The notes: generated from the sequence alone by a model not told the origin. Positions 9,597 through 18,645 are shown, counted from the first letter of the stretch. The stretch: DNA of 64,000 nucleotides from Candidatus Anammoxibacter sp. (GCA_021777105.1 JAIQZQ010000046.1:1-64000); one strand, 5' to 3'. Numbers and translations: made by a program.

Positions 9597-10346
9597 TTAA
9601 CATTTTTCAAAAACCATAAAGTGGTGCAATGGAAGAACATTGATTGCCTCTTTGAATTTTAATCCTGCGGTTTCCAGTTCTTTGCGTATTTGGGATGCGA
9701 ACATTCGGTGAAGCAGGGGGATTTGTATAGATTGATCTTCCGCTTTATATTCGCCGATAAATATGCGGCCACCAGGTTTCAGAGATTTCTTTATTGCTGT
9801 GATCATCTCATACGGATGAGCAAATTCATGATAAGAGTCAAAAATCAGGACAGCGTCAACCTATTCGTCAGGCAAATTAGGCGAAGTTGCGCTGCCGCGT
9901 GTCGGAATAATATTGTGGATATCAAATTCATCAATGCGTTGTTTCAAAACATTCAGCATCGCTTCCTGTATATCAACCGCCAATACCTTTCCTTGCGGCA
10001 ACAGCTTGCTTAATTTAAGCGATAGATAACCACCAATCCCCGCCCCAATATCAGCCACTACGTCAGTTGGCTTTAGAGACATATTTCTAATAATCTCGTC
10101 CGGTTTTTCACTCAGCTCACGATCCGGCCGTTCAAGCCATAACGCGTCATCCGCGCTCATTAGAGATGCGATCTCCCTGCCTAAATATACTTTGCCCGCG
10201 CCAAATTCGCCTGGTTCTTTCCAATGATAAACCTGCGCTGAATCATTTTCTGTTGCCTTGACTGAATGCATACAGCTAAAAACAGCTATAATTGCAAGTA
10301 ATTGACATAGGCGCCTAATGAAAAAAGACCTCTCCTCAAATCTCAT
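9597..10346 (-). pseudogene. Exported SAM methyltransferase interrupted by an amber codon
   Basis: One continuous minus-strand frame of about 248 sense codons is broken by a single TAG at 9861-9863. The N-terminal part has a signal-like segment (LLAIIAVFSCMHSVKA) and the SAM-binding motif VVADIGAGIGGYLS followed by VLAVDIQEA. After the TAG the frame continues with motif-IV-like VDAVLIFDSYHEF and then LKPGGRIFIGEY, the usual class I methyltransferase ending. TAG is used as a normal stop by other genes here (for example at 6194 and 18458), so recoding is unlikely. It is a recent pseudogene or a sequencing error. The substrate is unknown. Confidence 0.8.
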
Positions 10347-10387
10347 AAATTGTTTCTTATTATTATGTTAAACGTAATTCTAATGTC

Positions 10388-10436
10388 AATCGCATATTCT
10401 CGCACTATTTTCTATTGCAAATCGCATATTCTCGCA
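10388..10436. repeat. Two 17-bp direct repeats upstream of the methyltransferase
   Basis: The sequence AATCGCATATTCTCGCA occurs exactly at 10388-10404 and 10420-10436, 32 bp apart (about three helical turns). It lies just upstream of the minus-strand methyltransferase start (10346). This looks like a paired regulator-binding site, but no regulator is identified. Confidence 0.6.
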
Positions 10437-10461
10437 TATTGTTGTTATATTTGAGGCGTGA

Positions 10462-10504
10462 GATTGATATTTTCAGCTAAAAAATGCATGACTTTACAAA
10501 TTTT
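10462..10504. repeat. 43-bp direct repeat, left copy of defence island
   Basis: This 43-bp stretch matches 16388-16430 at 39 of 43 positions, in the same orientation. The two copies enclose the Fic, SIR2 and TumE-like genes. It could be a target-site or recombination scar marking an inserted island. Confidence 0.6.
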
Positions 10505-11245
10505 TCATGCTTTCACCCCTAACGCAAACCAGTAAGGTTCAAAACTTTGCTCTACAACCTCGCAAATCAAGTCCAGAAAAGGATCGTAATTTCCATTGAT
10601 GTGGGCAGTGTCCAAAGCCTCGTAATATGGCAGCCTTTTTTCAACGGGTAATACCGCCGGTGGAAATCCTGATTTCATAAGTTCAAGATTCATAAGCAAA
10701 CGCGAAACGCGGCCATTTCCGTCTGCAAATGGATGTATTTTGACAAAGCCTGAATGGACTCTTGCGGCTCGCTCAACCGGATGTAGGTTTATGGCCATGG
10801 TTTTATACCATTCAATGAACTCGCCCATTTCATCAACCAGCGTTAAATGATCAGGCGGTATGTGCGTTGCGCCGGATATTATAACGTTTACTGTTCGATA
10901 TTTTCCGGCGTTGGAGTCGTCAATTTTTTTAAGGATAAGTTGATGCAGTTCTTTAATCCGCCGCTCCGAAAGCGTTTCGTCTTTTTTAACCAACTCTTCC
11001 AGATACAATATCGCCTCATGATGATTTATAGCCTCAAGATGTTCCCGCATGGTTTTTCCGCCTATTGTTATACCCTCAAGCACAACCTTTGTTTCCTTAA
11101 GAGTAAGAGTGTTTCCCTCAATTGCGTTGGAATTGTAAGTCCAACGCAAAACAACATCTTCATGCAGGTTATTAACAATTTCAGCGGGCAACGGCCGATA
11201 TGAATCAAGCTTTTGTTTTAATTTGTCAAGTTTTTCGAAATTCAT
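10505..11245 (-). CDS. Fic-domain protein (probable AMPylase), class II
   Basis: A 246-aa Fic-family enzyme that would transfer AMP (or another nucleotide) to a hydroxyl side chain of a target protein. The catalytic motif HPFADGNGR is complete (about residue 167). An N-terminal inhibitory motif SNAIEGN fits (S/T)xxxE(G/N) of class II Fic proteins, which self-inhibit. No winged-helix domain follows. The target is unknown. A fragment of a second copy lies at 6350-6411. It is transcribed away from the SIR2 gene's end on the same strand, with a 236-bp gap, so it may not share an operon. Confidence 0.92.
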   Translation of the reverse strand: MNFEKLDKLKQKLDSYRPLPAEIVNNLHEDVVLRWTYNSNAIEGNTLTLKETKVVLEGITIGGKTMREHLEAINHHEAILYLEELVKKDETLSERRIKELHQLILKKIDDSNAGKYRTVNVIISGATHIPPDHLTLVDEMGEFIEWYKTMAINLHPVERAARVHSGFVKIHPFADGNGRVSRLLMNLELMKSGFPPAVLPVEKRLPYYEALDTAHINGNYDPFLDLICEVVEQSFEPYWFALGVKA

Positions 11246-11291
11246 CGCGCAATCTCCTCTTAGGCGTATTCATCATTTCCGTTGATTCAAC

Positions 11292-11402
11292 TCAAATAGT
11301 ATTTTTGCGGGTAATCCGTTTACCTTCGTCAATCTCTTTAGCCGTATCTTTGGCGTAGATAAAAAAATCAGATAACGATCTGTTTTTAATTTTTATACTC
11401 AT
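11292..11402 (-). CDS. Very small ORF, possible truncated HTH regulator
   Basis: Encodes 36 residues beginning MSIKIKNRSLSDFF and ending in RKNTI. The look (basic start, KDTAKEIDEGKR) resembles the N-terminal segment of small antitoxin-type transcriptional regulators, but the DNA-binding part is missing. It lies between the split SIR2 gene and Fic on the same strand. It may be a leftover of a regulator; real expression is uncertain. Confidence 0.35.
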   Translation of the reverse strand: MSIKIKNRSLSDFFIYAKDTAKEIDEGKRITRKNTI

Positions 11403-11481
11403 TTTTTTTACTCCCGCATAAATAAATTGCTATTTGTTTTTAGTTAAAAATTATATTTGATCTGTTTATGATAACTTTTTG

Positions 11482-14289
11482 TTAACGCGCATTCCACTTT
11501 CGTTTAAGTTCTAAGAGCCTGCCATCCAATTGCAGTTTTTTATCTGCATCTCCTATTCTTTGCAATATCTCTTCAATATCATATGGCCAGGTTGAAACAT
11601 TATCAGGTAGAACTTTGTGCAAAAGTTCTAATGTTTCAAGCGGATATATATCTACTATGGTATCCTTATTTGTTCGTAAGTTTGGAAGCATTATATCGCG
11701 GTCTATAGTCGTTATGAAAGGCAGAATAATTTTAACCATATCTGGAAAACGTTTTTCGTCCGAAAAAGCAAGATTGCACAGTTGTTCCGATACAGTTGAA
11801 GTATTAGCTGATTTTTGGCGCGGCCAAACGTTTTTAAGGAATTCCGGCAACTCCTTGTGCCATTTATTGTCTTTGCCTTTCTCTTTAGTCTTAGACCCTC
11901 TTTCAAACAGCCATAAAATATCTTTTCGAAAATTATCATTTGCATGTAAAAGTGCCTCTCTCATTTCATTGTTCGAAATAAATCGTTCTTTGGATCTTAC
12001 ATTTATAGAGCCCCATCCATCGAGTAATATTGCTGCAAGGTTCTTGAACTGTCCACGTTTGGTTGTTCTTCTCTCTTTTGTAAATGCTAATAAATATGGT
12101 TTTAATTGCATATATAGAGCTGGAATAGGTATGCTTGCAGACCAAAAAAAACCATACCAGAAAGCGTCTGTATCATCCTCATTATTTCCGTTTAAAGCAG
12201 ATAGCAAATGAGTTTCAGTCCAATTCGGGTCTACATTGTAAAACCAATTGATGTTATGACAAAAAATTACAATTGCATATCGATGTAGATCTCCGTCTAG
12301 CGATAGCAACTCTTCAACTTTTGCTATCCATTTGATTGGGAACCTTGTATTTTCTTTCAAGTCGTTTATTAGTAAGTCACTAAAAAGAGCCTTCGCAATT
12401 TTCCCTATTGGGGCGTTTATCGCTTCAAAAGCCCAATCGGATTTTTTGTTTCCACGAGCAATTGCGGGTCTGCTTTCCTGTGGTTGCGATCGTAATACGC
12501 TAATAAATTTCGTTATCACTGTTTCAAACGCGCAAGGAAAATGTGTTGCAAGTTGTTTACTTGATTTTTCAAACCAGTCTGAAGCAGGATTGATAAAATT
12601 TGCTACTGCATTATCAGGGTAGCAGGATATTGTTTTTGCAATAATCTCTGAAAACTCAGGTTTATCATTTTTTCGAGTGTTACAATTTAGAAATGTGCGC
12701 CATGCCCATTCTGGATATTCATCATTTTGGGCCGCAAGTGTGAGCGTTTCAAAAGCGCGAACTGGATATTTGCATGACAGGCCTCCGAATGGATCTTTTT
12801 TAATTAGAAAGTTATCGTTTTTTTTGCGTAACTCAATAGCTTTTGAAAGGACTGAACCGGGCGGCTCAATTAATAACAGAGAACAGTCTGTGTCGGGTAT
12901 AACAGCTCCACCACGTACCTCCATTGATTCCACTGCTCTAATAGCATTCTCTGGCTTCCAATTAGTTGCTAATTTACGCAATCTATTGATTTCTTTTTCT
13001 AAATCGAAAGTAAAAATACAACCTTTATCCGCTAACCATGTGATACGATTTAAAATATTGTGAGCTTTTATCACTTCAAACTCATTTTTATCGTCATGTT
13101 TATGTTTTTTAGGGCCTTTTAAAAGCTTGACTTCGATCTTTTTTCGTTCAATCCTTGGCAAATTATTCAAGCGCTTGGCTAAAACAAACATTAAGTCTCT
13201 TTGGTGATAGCAGTCCCAGAAAGCCTCTGAGCTTAAACTCGTGATAACTTGAACAAAAGTCTGTGTTGATGTCAACTCCTCATTACCGCAAGCCCATATC
13301 CGTAATCTACAAAAAATAGCATCATCGTTCACAGGCCAGGTTTCGAACTCATGGCGAGCAATAGAAACGTTTAGCTTTATTAGACGCCCGAAAAGATACA
13401 CAAACGATATGACTTTGCCTGATAATTCAATCATGCGATCTGTTTGATCAACATCTGGATTTTCATCAGGTACTATAGGACTAATGCGTATCAGATCATA
13501 ACTTCCGTTCTCAATTTCTAATAGTTGGGCATATTCAAGATTTTTACGGAGTTCTGATACCACAAAAGGAAGCCATTCGTCAGGAATGTCAATGTCGTCC
13601 GGAGGGCAAGGGTAATAAACGTTTAACGCAAACATATCACTAACACAAAGGTCTTTCTTTTTAATTTTTGGAGGTTTCGGCTCTGGCCAATAATTTTGCG
13701 TTACTTTTAAATAAGGCCTCCTGCTAACTGTATACTTTCTGGCGACTATGTTATTCCAGCCTTCTTTATCAATTATCGATTTCAAGCTATACCAATCACG
13801 TTTCAAATCTACGTCAACAGCATCCCAAGACTCGAAGAGATATAACCAAGCTTGGCGAATAACAGGGCTGATAATTTTCTCAGAACGTTCTAAATGCAAT
13901 TTAATCCGCTCTTTAATTTCAGGATGCAGACCCATCTGCTTTGCGGCCCACCATAGTGTAGCAGGGTTGGCCGCTACTTTACTAATCCACACGCCTATAT
14001 ATCGTAAACGTAATGACAATATTGACATAAAATATGTTTGATTGCCGCGTATAGAAGGAAAACTCTCATTTTGCAAGTTTTTACGGTCTACTTCGTTAAC
14101 GGCAAAGGCGTCCCATGAGCCAGTTGGAACATCTCTTTCCGTGTTATACTCATCTGGATTAATTATTTTTGGGACTTTATCAGAATCAAGTCCGTAAATA
14201 TTAAATGGGTCAACATATGGGCCTTCAAAATCGTATTTCTCTAAATGCCCGGGTCTAGCATATCTGTGATTCGGATCGAAAACACACAA
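11482..14289 (-). CDS. C-terminal part of a SIR2-associated defence protein (DUF4020-like)
   Basis: A 935-aa reading frame (from a TTG) in exactly the same frame as the SIR2-domain ORF upstream. The open frame actually reaches back to 14403, directly abutting the TGA that ends the SIR2 part, and the codons in between read as ordinary protein (KGPEKLECFERGQVAH...). SIR2 proteins with a long C-terminal extension of this kind (the extension is called DUF4020 in domain databases, as I recall) are typically one polypeptide of about 1,250-1,300 aa. No ATG or ribosome binding site is found near the TGA. Most likely this is the 3' part of a gene split by one nonsense codon. It is largely helical, with no motif I can name. 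Confidence 0.7.
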   Translation of the reverse strand: MCVFDPNHRYARPGHLEKYDFEGPYVDPFNIYGLDSDKVPKIINPDEYNTERDVPTGSWDAFAVNEVDRKNLQNESFPSIRGNQTYFMSILSLRLRYIGVWISKVAANPATLWWAAKQMGLHPEIKERIKLHLERSEKIISPVIRQAWLYLFESWDAVDVDLKRDWYSLKSIIDKEGWNNIVARKYTVSRRPYLKVTQNYWPEPKPPKIKKKDLCVSDMFALNVYYPCPPDDIDIPDEWLPFVVSELRKNLEYAQLLEIENGSYDLIRISPIVPDENPDVDQTDRMIELSGKVISFVYLFGRLIKLNVSIARHEFETWPVNDDAIFCRLRIWACGNEELTSTQTFVQVITSLSSEAFWDCYHQRDLMFVLAKRLNNLPRIERKKIEVKLLKGPKKHKHDDKNEFEVIKAHNILNRITWLADKGCIFTFDLEKEINRLRKLATNWKPENAIRAVESMEVRGGAVIPDTDCSLLLIEPPGSVLSKAIELRKKNDNFLIKKDPFGGLSCKYPVRAFETLTLAAQNDEYPEWAWRTFLNCNTRKNDKPEFSEIIAKTISCYPDNAVANFINPASDWFEKSSKQLATHFPCAFETVITKFISVLRSQPQESRPAIARGNKKSDWAFEAINAPIGKIAKALFSDLLINDLKENTRFPIKWIAKVEELLSLDGDLHRYAIVIFCHNINWFYNVDPNWTETHLLSALNGNNEDDTDAFWYGFFWSASIPIPALYMQLKPYLLAFTKERRTTKRGQFKNLAAILLDGWGSINVRSKERFISNNEMREALLHANDNFRKDILWLFERGSKTKEKGKDNKWHKELPEFLKNVWPRQKSANTSTVSEQLCNLAFSDEKRFPDMVKIILPFITTIDRDIMLPNLRTNKDTIVDIYPLETLELLHKVLPDNVSTWPYDIEEILQRIGDADKKLQLDGRLLELKRKWNAR

Positions 14290-14403
14290 CCAATCAGCCG
14301 GGGGAGGTGGATCGTTTTCTGAAAATTTTTTGGCGCCTTCCGTTGTTGAGATGATGTGCGCAACTTGACCTCTTTCGAAACATTCAAGTTTTTCCGGGCC
14401 TTT

Positions 14404-15324
14404 TCATGCAAGTTTCAAAACTGATTGATGCCATTTGTCTGGATTTCTAGCGCGTTTTGCCCACGCTTGCAAGGTTTTCCATAATTCATAATGCTCATTT
14501 TCTTCAGAATAATAAATGGCATGAATTCCTTTTTGAATCCATCTTGCATCGGTTTTGCTTGGCGCTCCAGCCTGAAAGGCGTAAACATTTTTTAATTTGC
14601 CTTCTTTTTTTTGCATGGCTTCAAGAAGATACTGTATGGGAGGGTCATCTGCCGCATAACCCAAGAATACCACAAAATATTTATCTATAACATCCTTGAA
14701 AAATGCAGTTGCGTGCCCATCCGATAAATATGCCCGGCCAAATTCCGAACTGGTGAGAATAAAGCCGTCACCTTCAGCGGCGCTGTAATCCTTGTTAACG
14801 CGTCCATGCAAATGGATAATACCATCCATTTCTTCTGCGTTTGTTGCGTCAGGCAATTTAGGAGGAGTCCAAACTTTGAGCTTGCTATTGCAGTTTTTAA
14901 ATAATGGGTCAAAATTTGTGGTTACAAGCCTTACTTTTCCTTCAGGCGTTCTTGATAAGTCAATAAGAATGCGATGCGCGGATAGGTCTACACCCGGTTT
15001 TGGCTTCAGCGCTTTTGCTACTGCACTTTCAACATTATGAGTTCCAAATTCATACTCTAATAGACCAAAAATACGGTCAGTTGAAACTAAAGCTTTTATA
15101 CCGGTTTCCTCCTCTAATTCCTTAGTTTTTTTGAGGATTTTACAAATTGGGTTATCTACGGGAACTCCAAATTCTTTGATTAAATTATGAGTTAGTTCAA
15201 GGAAATCGGGAAGCTCCGCGCGAGCTTTTGAAACACCGGCTCCGCAAAAAAAGACCACACGGCCTTCATCGCGCGCGGCAAGTAATTCGTCAGGTATTGA
15301 TGGGCCATCTTTGAAAAATCGCAT
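14404..15324 (-). CDS. SIR2-family NAD-binding domain protein, 5' part of a split gene
   Basis: A 306-aa sirtuin-like domain. The GAGVS NAD-binding motif is at about residue 28, TTNFD at about 134, and the HLHG catalytic-His motif at about 172, followed by FILTSSEFGRAYL. Prokaryotic SIR2 domains in long proteins commonly act as NAD+-depleting antiphage effectors (Thoeris, DSR and related systems, established for those families). Here the domain is cut off by a TGA at 14404-14406 while the same frame continues for more than 950 codons. If only this part is made it would be an isolated NADase-like domain without its sensor. Confidence 0.8.
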   Translation of the reverse strand: MRFFKDGPSIPDELLAARDEGRVVFFCGAGVSKARAELPDFLELTHNLIKEFGVPVDNPICKILKKTKELEEETGIKALVSTDRIFGLLEYEFGTHNVESAVAKALKPKPGVDLSAHRILIDLSRTPEGKVRLVTTNFDPLFKNCNSKLKVWTPPKLPDATNAEEMDGIIHLHGRVNKDYSAAEGDGFILTSSEFGRAYLSDGHATAFFKDVIDKYFVVFLGYAADDPPIQYLLEAMQKKEGKLKNVYAFQAGAPSKTDARWIQKGIHAIYYSEENEHYELWKTLQAWAKRARNPDKWHQSVLKLA

Positions 15325-15470
15325 GTTGATTTAACCATTTGGCCTATACAGGCATTATGATATATATTTTGGATTATACAAATATAAGTGAAACGTGGTG
15401 AAATGGTTTCAGTTTGAAAAAAACAATTTTGTGTTTTTATATAAAAATTAATACGCTTTTATCCTATGGG

Positions 15471-15827
15471 TTAACCTATTTCTGTTCTTTTTAATTCCTG
15501 ATTTATTTCTTTGAGTACATCATCTATGTTGGCGCGTTGTGATGAAAATACTTCGCCCTTTATATGTTTATGATGTGGAAATGTTTTTAAATTCTTCCAA
15601 TGAGGTTTATTGTCCCATCGCATTATTAATTCACCATTCTCTTTTTGCCAATGGTATGAATATTTCTGGTAATTTGTTGTGCTTAATTCAGTTATATATA
15701 ACAATGTCTCATTTATGACTTTTGCTTTTACCTTAATTAACTTTACAGACTCTTCATCTATCAGCTCAACAACATCAATAAAACTAAATATTCTGGATTT
15801 TTTTAATGTTGACACTATTTTAAACAA
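15471..15827 (-). CDS. TumE-like toxin of a toxin-antitoxin pair (DUF6516 family)
   Basis: A 118-aa protein with the signature YSYHWQKENGELIMRWDNKPHW followed by TFPHHKH, matching the TumE/DUF6516 toxin family as I remember it. Its start overlaps the end of the upstream gene (15815-16123) by 13 bp, the usual translational coupling of toxin-antitoxin operons. The antitoxin candidate is upstream, and the SIR2 defence gene follows on the same strand. The biochemical activity of this family is not well known to me. Confidence 0.72.
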   Translation of the reverse strand: MFKIVSTLKKSRIFSFIDVVELIDEESVKLIKVKAKVINETLLYITELSTTNYQKYSYHWQKENGELIMRWDNKPHWKNLKTFPHHKHIKGEVFSSQRANIDDVLKEINQELKRTEIG

Positions 15828-16123
15828 TGCTTTAACTCCTCATACTTTTTGCTCCATTCTTTAAAGCCAAGTTCATATCCTTCCCATAAAATTAAATCGT
15901 CCCACTCTCCAAATTTCTCATCTTTTGAATTTTCAACCATTTTTTTAAAATCTACATAATTTTTTCCGTACTTTTCTTCTAAATCATTGCGCTTGCTTTT
16001 ATAATACTCGGTTTTATTTAAAGCCTTATCAATTAATAACACAATAATTTCATTGTTTGAAACGGTGTCAACAACATCCCTTGGCAACTTAATTTTCATT
16101 TCCTTTAATACCGCATTTTGCAT
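15815..16123 (-). CDS. Probable antitoxin partner of the TumE-like toxin
   Basis: A 102-aa charged protein (KLPRDVVDTVSNNEIIVLLIDKALNKTEYY...), with an N-terminal region resembling a short ribbon-helix-helix type dimerisation segment and a helical Glu/Lys-rich tail (WSKKYEELKH). An ATG with an upstream AAGGAG on the minus strand supports the start. It overlaps the toxin gene by 13 bp. Antitoxin role is inferred from position and size. Confidence 0.6.
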   Translation of the reverse strand: MQNAVLKEMKIKLPRDVVDTVSNNEIIVLLIDKALNKTEYYKSKRNDLEEKYGKNYVDFKKMVENSKDEKFGEWDDLILWEGYELGFKEWSKKYEELKHCLK

Positions 16124-16468
16124 TTTTTCTCCTTGTTATGTGTTATTTCTAATCTTACTTAGTATTAGAAGATTAAGGCGTGAATATTTAAACAATATTT
16201 TTAATTCCTAATGTAACCAGCTCTCTTTATACATATACACATTTCATAAACTTTTTGTAGTTGAAATGCCATATGCAAATATGATACGAGAACAACCAGG
16301 CAAAGGCAATGGTTAAGTTTAGAACCGGCGCCGGTTAATTAACAAGCGAGCTAAAAGCGTGATAGCAATAAATTCAAAATATTGCATGATTGATATTTCC
16401 GGCTAAAAAATGTATGATTTTACAAATTTTATGACAAATTTATGGATATTTATAAAAGGAGTTTGGCG
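16124..16468. other. Intergenic region with a 14-bp palindrome and island-end repeat
   Basis: No gene is seen. It holds a perfect palindrome AACCGGCGCCGGTT at 16323-16336 and the right copy of the 43-bp repeat at 16388-16430. It should also contain divergent promoters for the toxin-antitoxin operon and the SUMF1-like gene, but none is unambiguous. Confidence 0.5.
16388..16430. repeat. 43-bp direct repeat, right copy of defence island
   Basis: Partner of 10462-10504 (four mismatches in 43), direct orientation, about 5.9 kb apart. It marks the right limit of the Fic/SIR2/TumE-like cluster. Confidence 0.6.
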
Positions 16469-17446
16469 ATGTTTAAGGTTACACGAAACCATGTTTTGCA
16501 AATTATATGTTTGCTGTTTATTGCAAATTTATTCTTTTTAAACTGCAATGACTGCCTGGCGCAAAAGGATGTTAAAAAAGGGAAACCGGCGGCAACATAT
16601 GTTGACCCGGCAATAGGGATGGAGTTTGTCTATGTGCAGGGGGGCTGTTTTCAGATGGGGGACACGTTTGGAGATGGCGGTATTGAGGAGTTGCCCGTGC
16701 ATGAGACTTGTCTTGACGACTTTTATATTGGTAAATACGAGGTTACAATTGAGCAGTTTCGAAAGTTTGTTTTACAGACTGGATATAAAACCGTGGCTGA
16801 AATTATTGGACAGGGGTATGGCATTAGCGCGGAGGGTTTGGATGACAGGGCCTTGCATGACGGCCTTAACTGGAAACATCCATTGTGGCCTTCGGATAGT
16901 ATAGCGAAAAAGATGGATCATCCCGTAACGCAGATAAGCTGGGATGATGCGGTGCGGTTTTTAAGATGGATGAATAAAAAGACGGGCGAAAATTTCAGGC
17001 TGCCTACCGAGGCTGAATGGGAGTTTGCCGCCAGGAACAGGGGGGAAAAGGTTAAATATAGCTGGGGCAACGGCAAACCTTCGGCAAATATAGCGGATGA
17101 TTCTCTAATGAAATGCCGGAAGTACAAGTATTGGCATCTCTGGGAAGGTTATAAGGATGGTTATATTTACACAGCTCCAGTTGGTAAATTTAAGCCAAAC
17201 AAACTGGGCATTTATGATATAACCGGCAACGTATCCGAATGGTGCCATGACTGGTATGATGAGGAGTATTATAAAGTATGCCGAAAAAATAACCCGATAG
17301 GGCCGGAATTTGGCTTTGGGAGGTCGGTTCGCGGCGGAAGCTGGAATTTTAAGCCATATTTCCTGCGTTGTTCAAGCCGAGTGTCGGTGCTGCATAATAA
17401 CTGGACGTACTACCTTGGCTTCAGGGTTGTTAAGACGATTGATTAA
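16469..17446 (+). CDS. Exported SUMF1/formylglycine-generating-enzyme-like protein
   Basis: A 325-aa protein with a Sec signal (hydrophobic stretch ending near CLAQ) and one complete sulfatase-modifying-factor domain: MEFVYVQGGCFQMGD, FYIGKYEVT, PVTQISWDDA, RLPTEAEWEFAAR, GIYDITGNVSEW, VRGGSW and a final GFRVV. The start at 16469 is preferred over an ATG 27 bp upstream because AGGAG lies 7 nt before it. In this fold only some members generate formylglycine; many are binding or regulatory proteins. The paired active-site Cys of aerobic formylglycine-generating enzyme are not evident, so I do not assign catalysis. Confidence 0.88.
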   Translation: MFKVTRNHVLQIICLLFIANLFFLNCNDCLAQKDVKKGKPAATYVDPAIGMEFVYVQGGCFQMGDTFGDGGIEELPVHETCLDDFYIGKYEVTIEQFRKFVLQTGYKTVAEIIGQGYGISAEGLDDRALHDGLNWKHPLWPSDSIAKKMDHPVTQISWDDAVRFLRWMNKKTGENFRLPTEAEWEFAARNRGEKVKYSWGNGKPSANIADDSLMKCRKYKYWHLWEGYKDGYIYTAPVGKFKPNKLGIYDITGNVSEWCHDWYDEEYYKVCRKNNPIGPEFGFGRSVRGGSWNFKPYFLRCSSRVSVLHNNWTYYLGFRVVKTID

Positions 17447-17570
17447 AATTGTGATTTCTCATAATTATTTATTAAAATCGCTTAAATTTAGTAAAAATTC
17501 CGCAAAATTCCGCATTTAATCCCATTTATGGTAGCCATACCTTATTTTCACTTTATCGCTAAATTTGCTT

Positions 17571-17601
17571 TTCAAGCAATATTCACACTTTATGGTATAA
17601 T
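17571..17601 (+). promoter_or_regulatory. Possible sigma-70 promoter for the acyl-CoA operon
   Basis: A good -10 box TATAAT at 17596-17601 lies 117 bp before the crotonase ATG. A weak -35-like TTCAAG is at 17571-17576 (19-bp spacer). Supported by the -10 only. Confidence 0.35.
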
Positions 17602-17717
17602 ATATAGTGTCGTGTTTAATTAGTTTTTTAAGAGCTTTTCGTTTGGTTTTACTATAGCGCGGCGCGTTGTTGTCTGTGTATCTGATTGTTAATAAACGAG
17701 TTAGGGGGGATCATATA

Positions 17718-18458
17718 ATGTCTTGTAAAATTGATTACAACGGTTTCCGTCTTGAAGTAGACACCGTTTCTATCCTTACATTTAACCAGCCGAAAATAAG
17801 CGTTTTTTCAACCGGCGCTCTTGTCGATTTTATCAAAGCTTTTGAATCCCTTAAAATGAATGATAGTGTAAAGGCTGTTATTATCACAAGCGAGGGGAAT
17901 CATTTTCTTGCCGGGGCGAATATCAAGGAGATGTTTAACTTTAGCGAGGCCGAGGCAAACGAGTTTTCAAGGATTTTTCATAACGCTATGAATTTGGTTG
18001 AGGCGTCGCCCGCGCCTGTTATTGCGTCGGTTAATGGTTATGCGCTGGGCGGTGGGTGCGAGCTGATACTGGCGTGCGATTTGGTGATAGCTTCTGAAAC
18101 TGCTATTTTCGGCCAGCCTGAAATTAATCTGGGTATAATCCCCGGGGCCGGCGGCACTCAAAGGCTGCCGAAAAGGGTTGGAAATTTGATTGCGAAAGAG
18201 CTGATATTTACCGGGCGAAATGTGCCGGCGCGGGAAGCCCTTTCAATAGGCTTAATTAACAAGGTTGTTCCAAAGGATAAACTTGTTGAAGAGACAATGG
18301 AAATGGCAAAGATTATATCTGCAAAACCGCTTTATTGTCTTAAAGCGGCTAAACAGTTAATAGATTGTGGTTCATTTGAGCAAGAGATAGCAGAGTTTAG
18401 CGCAATGTTTCCTAAAGAGGAAAGGAAACAGTTGATGGAGAAGTTTGTAAAGAAATAG
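17718..18458 (+). CDS. Enoyl-CoA hydratase/isomerase (crotonase family)
   Basis: A 246-aa cytoplasmic enzyme hydrating trans-2-enoyl-CoA (crotonyl-CoA and homologues). The oxyanion-hole segment AGANIKEM is at about residue 62 and GYALGGGCELILACD at about 100, with Glu in GGGCE and the second catalytic Glu in QPEINLGIIPGAGGTQRL. ATG 17718 is chosen because AGGGGGG lies just upstream and the family starts there. It is the first gene of a run of same-strand acyl-CoA genes ending with 3-hydroxyacyl-CoA dehydrogenase, fitting beta-oxidation or its reverse around the C4 level. Confidence 0.93.
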   Translation: MSCKIDYNGFRLEVDTVSILTFNQPKISVFSTGALVDFIKAFESLKMNDSVKAVIITSEGNHFLAGANIKEMFNFSEAEANEFSRIFHNAMNLVEASPAPVIASVNGYALGGGCELILACDLVIASETAIFGQPEINLGIIPGAGGTQRLPKRVGNLIAKELIFTGRNVPAREALSIGLINKVVPKDKLVEETMEMAKIISAKPLYCLKAAKQLIDCGSFEQEIAEFSAMFPKEERKQLMEKFVKK

Positions 18459-18478
18459 TGGCGCGGATGAACCGGGCA

Positions 18479-18610
18479 AGTGACTAAAGTGATCTAAAGT
18501 TAAAAGTGAACTAAAGTTTAGGGAAAAATTTTCAATTTTTGTATGAATTTTTAAAAGACTAAGCCTTTGGTTTTTAAACATTTTGGAGCGATTTGAAGAT
18601 TGGCCCAGCC
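18479..18610. repeat. Dispersed noncoding repeat, copy a
   Basis: This segment before the thiolase shares blocks with 23829-24003: an identical 23-nt block (18479-18501), then CAATTTTTG, AAGC, GGTTTTTAAA and TTTGGAGC-containing blocks in the same order. It ends in a decayed version of the hairpin that is perfect in the second copy. It could be a small nonautonomous repeat element. Confidence 0.65.
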
Positions 18611-18645
18611 CTGAAAAACATAGATTCAATAAGGAGCTTATTATC

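Noticed and set aside
11615..13063. Plus-strand open frames opposite the SIR2-associated gene
   Set aside because: They run antisense to a long conserved frame, lack ribosome binding sites and resemble no protein family.
14404..14406. TGA as selenocysteine and TAG at 9861 as pyrrolysine
   Set aside because: Both triplets are used as ordinary stops throughout the window, no SECIS-like hairpin was evident after the TGA, and no supporting genes are present.
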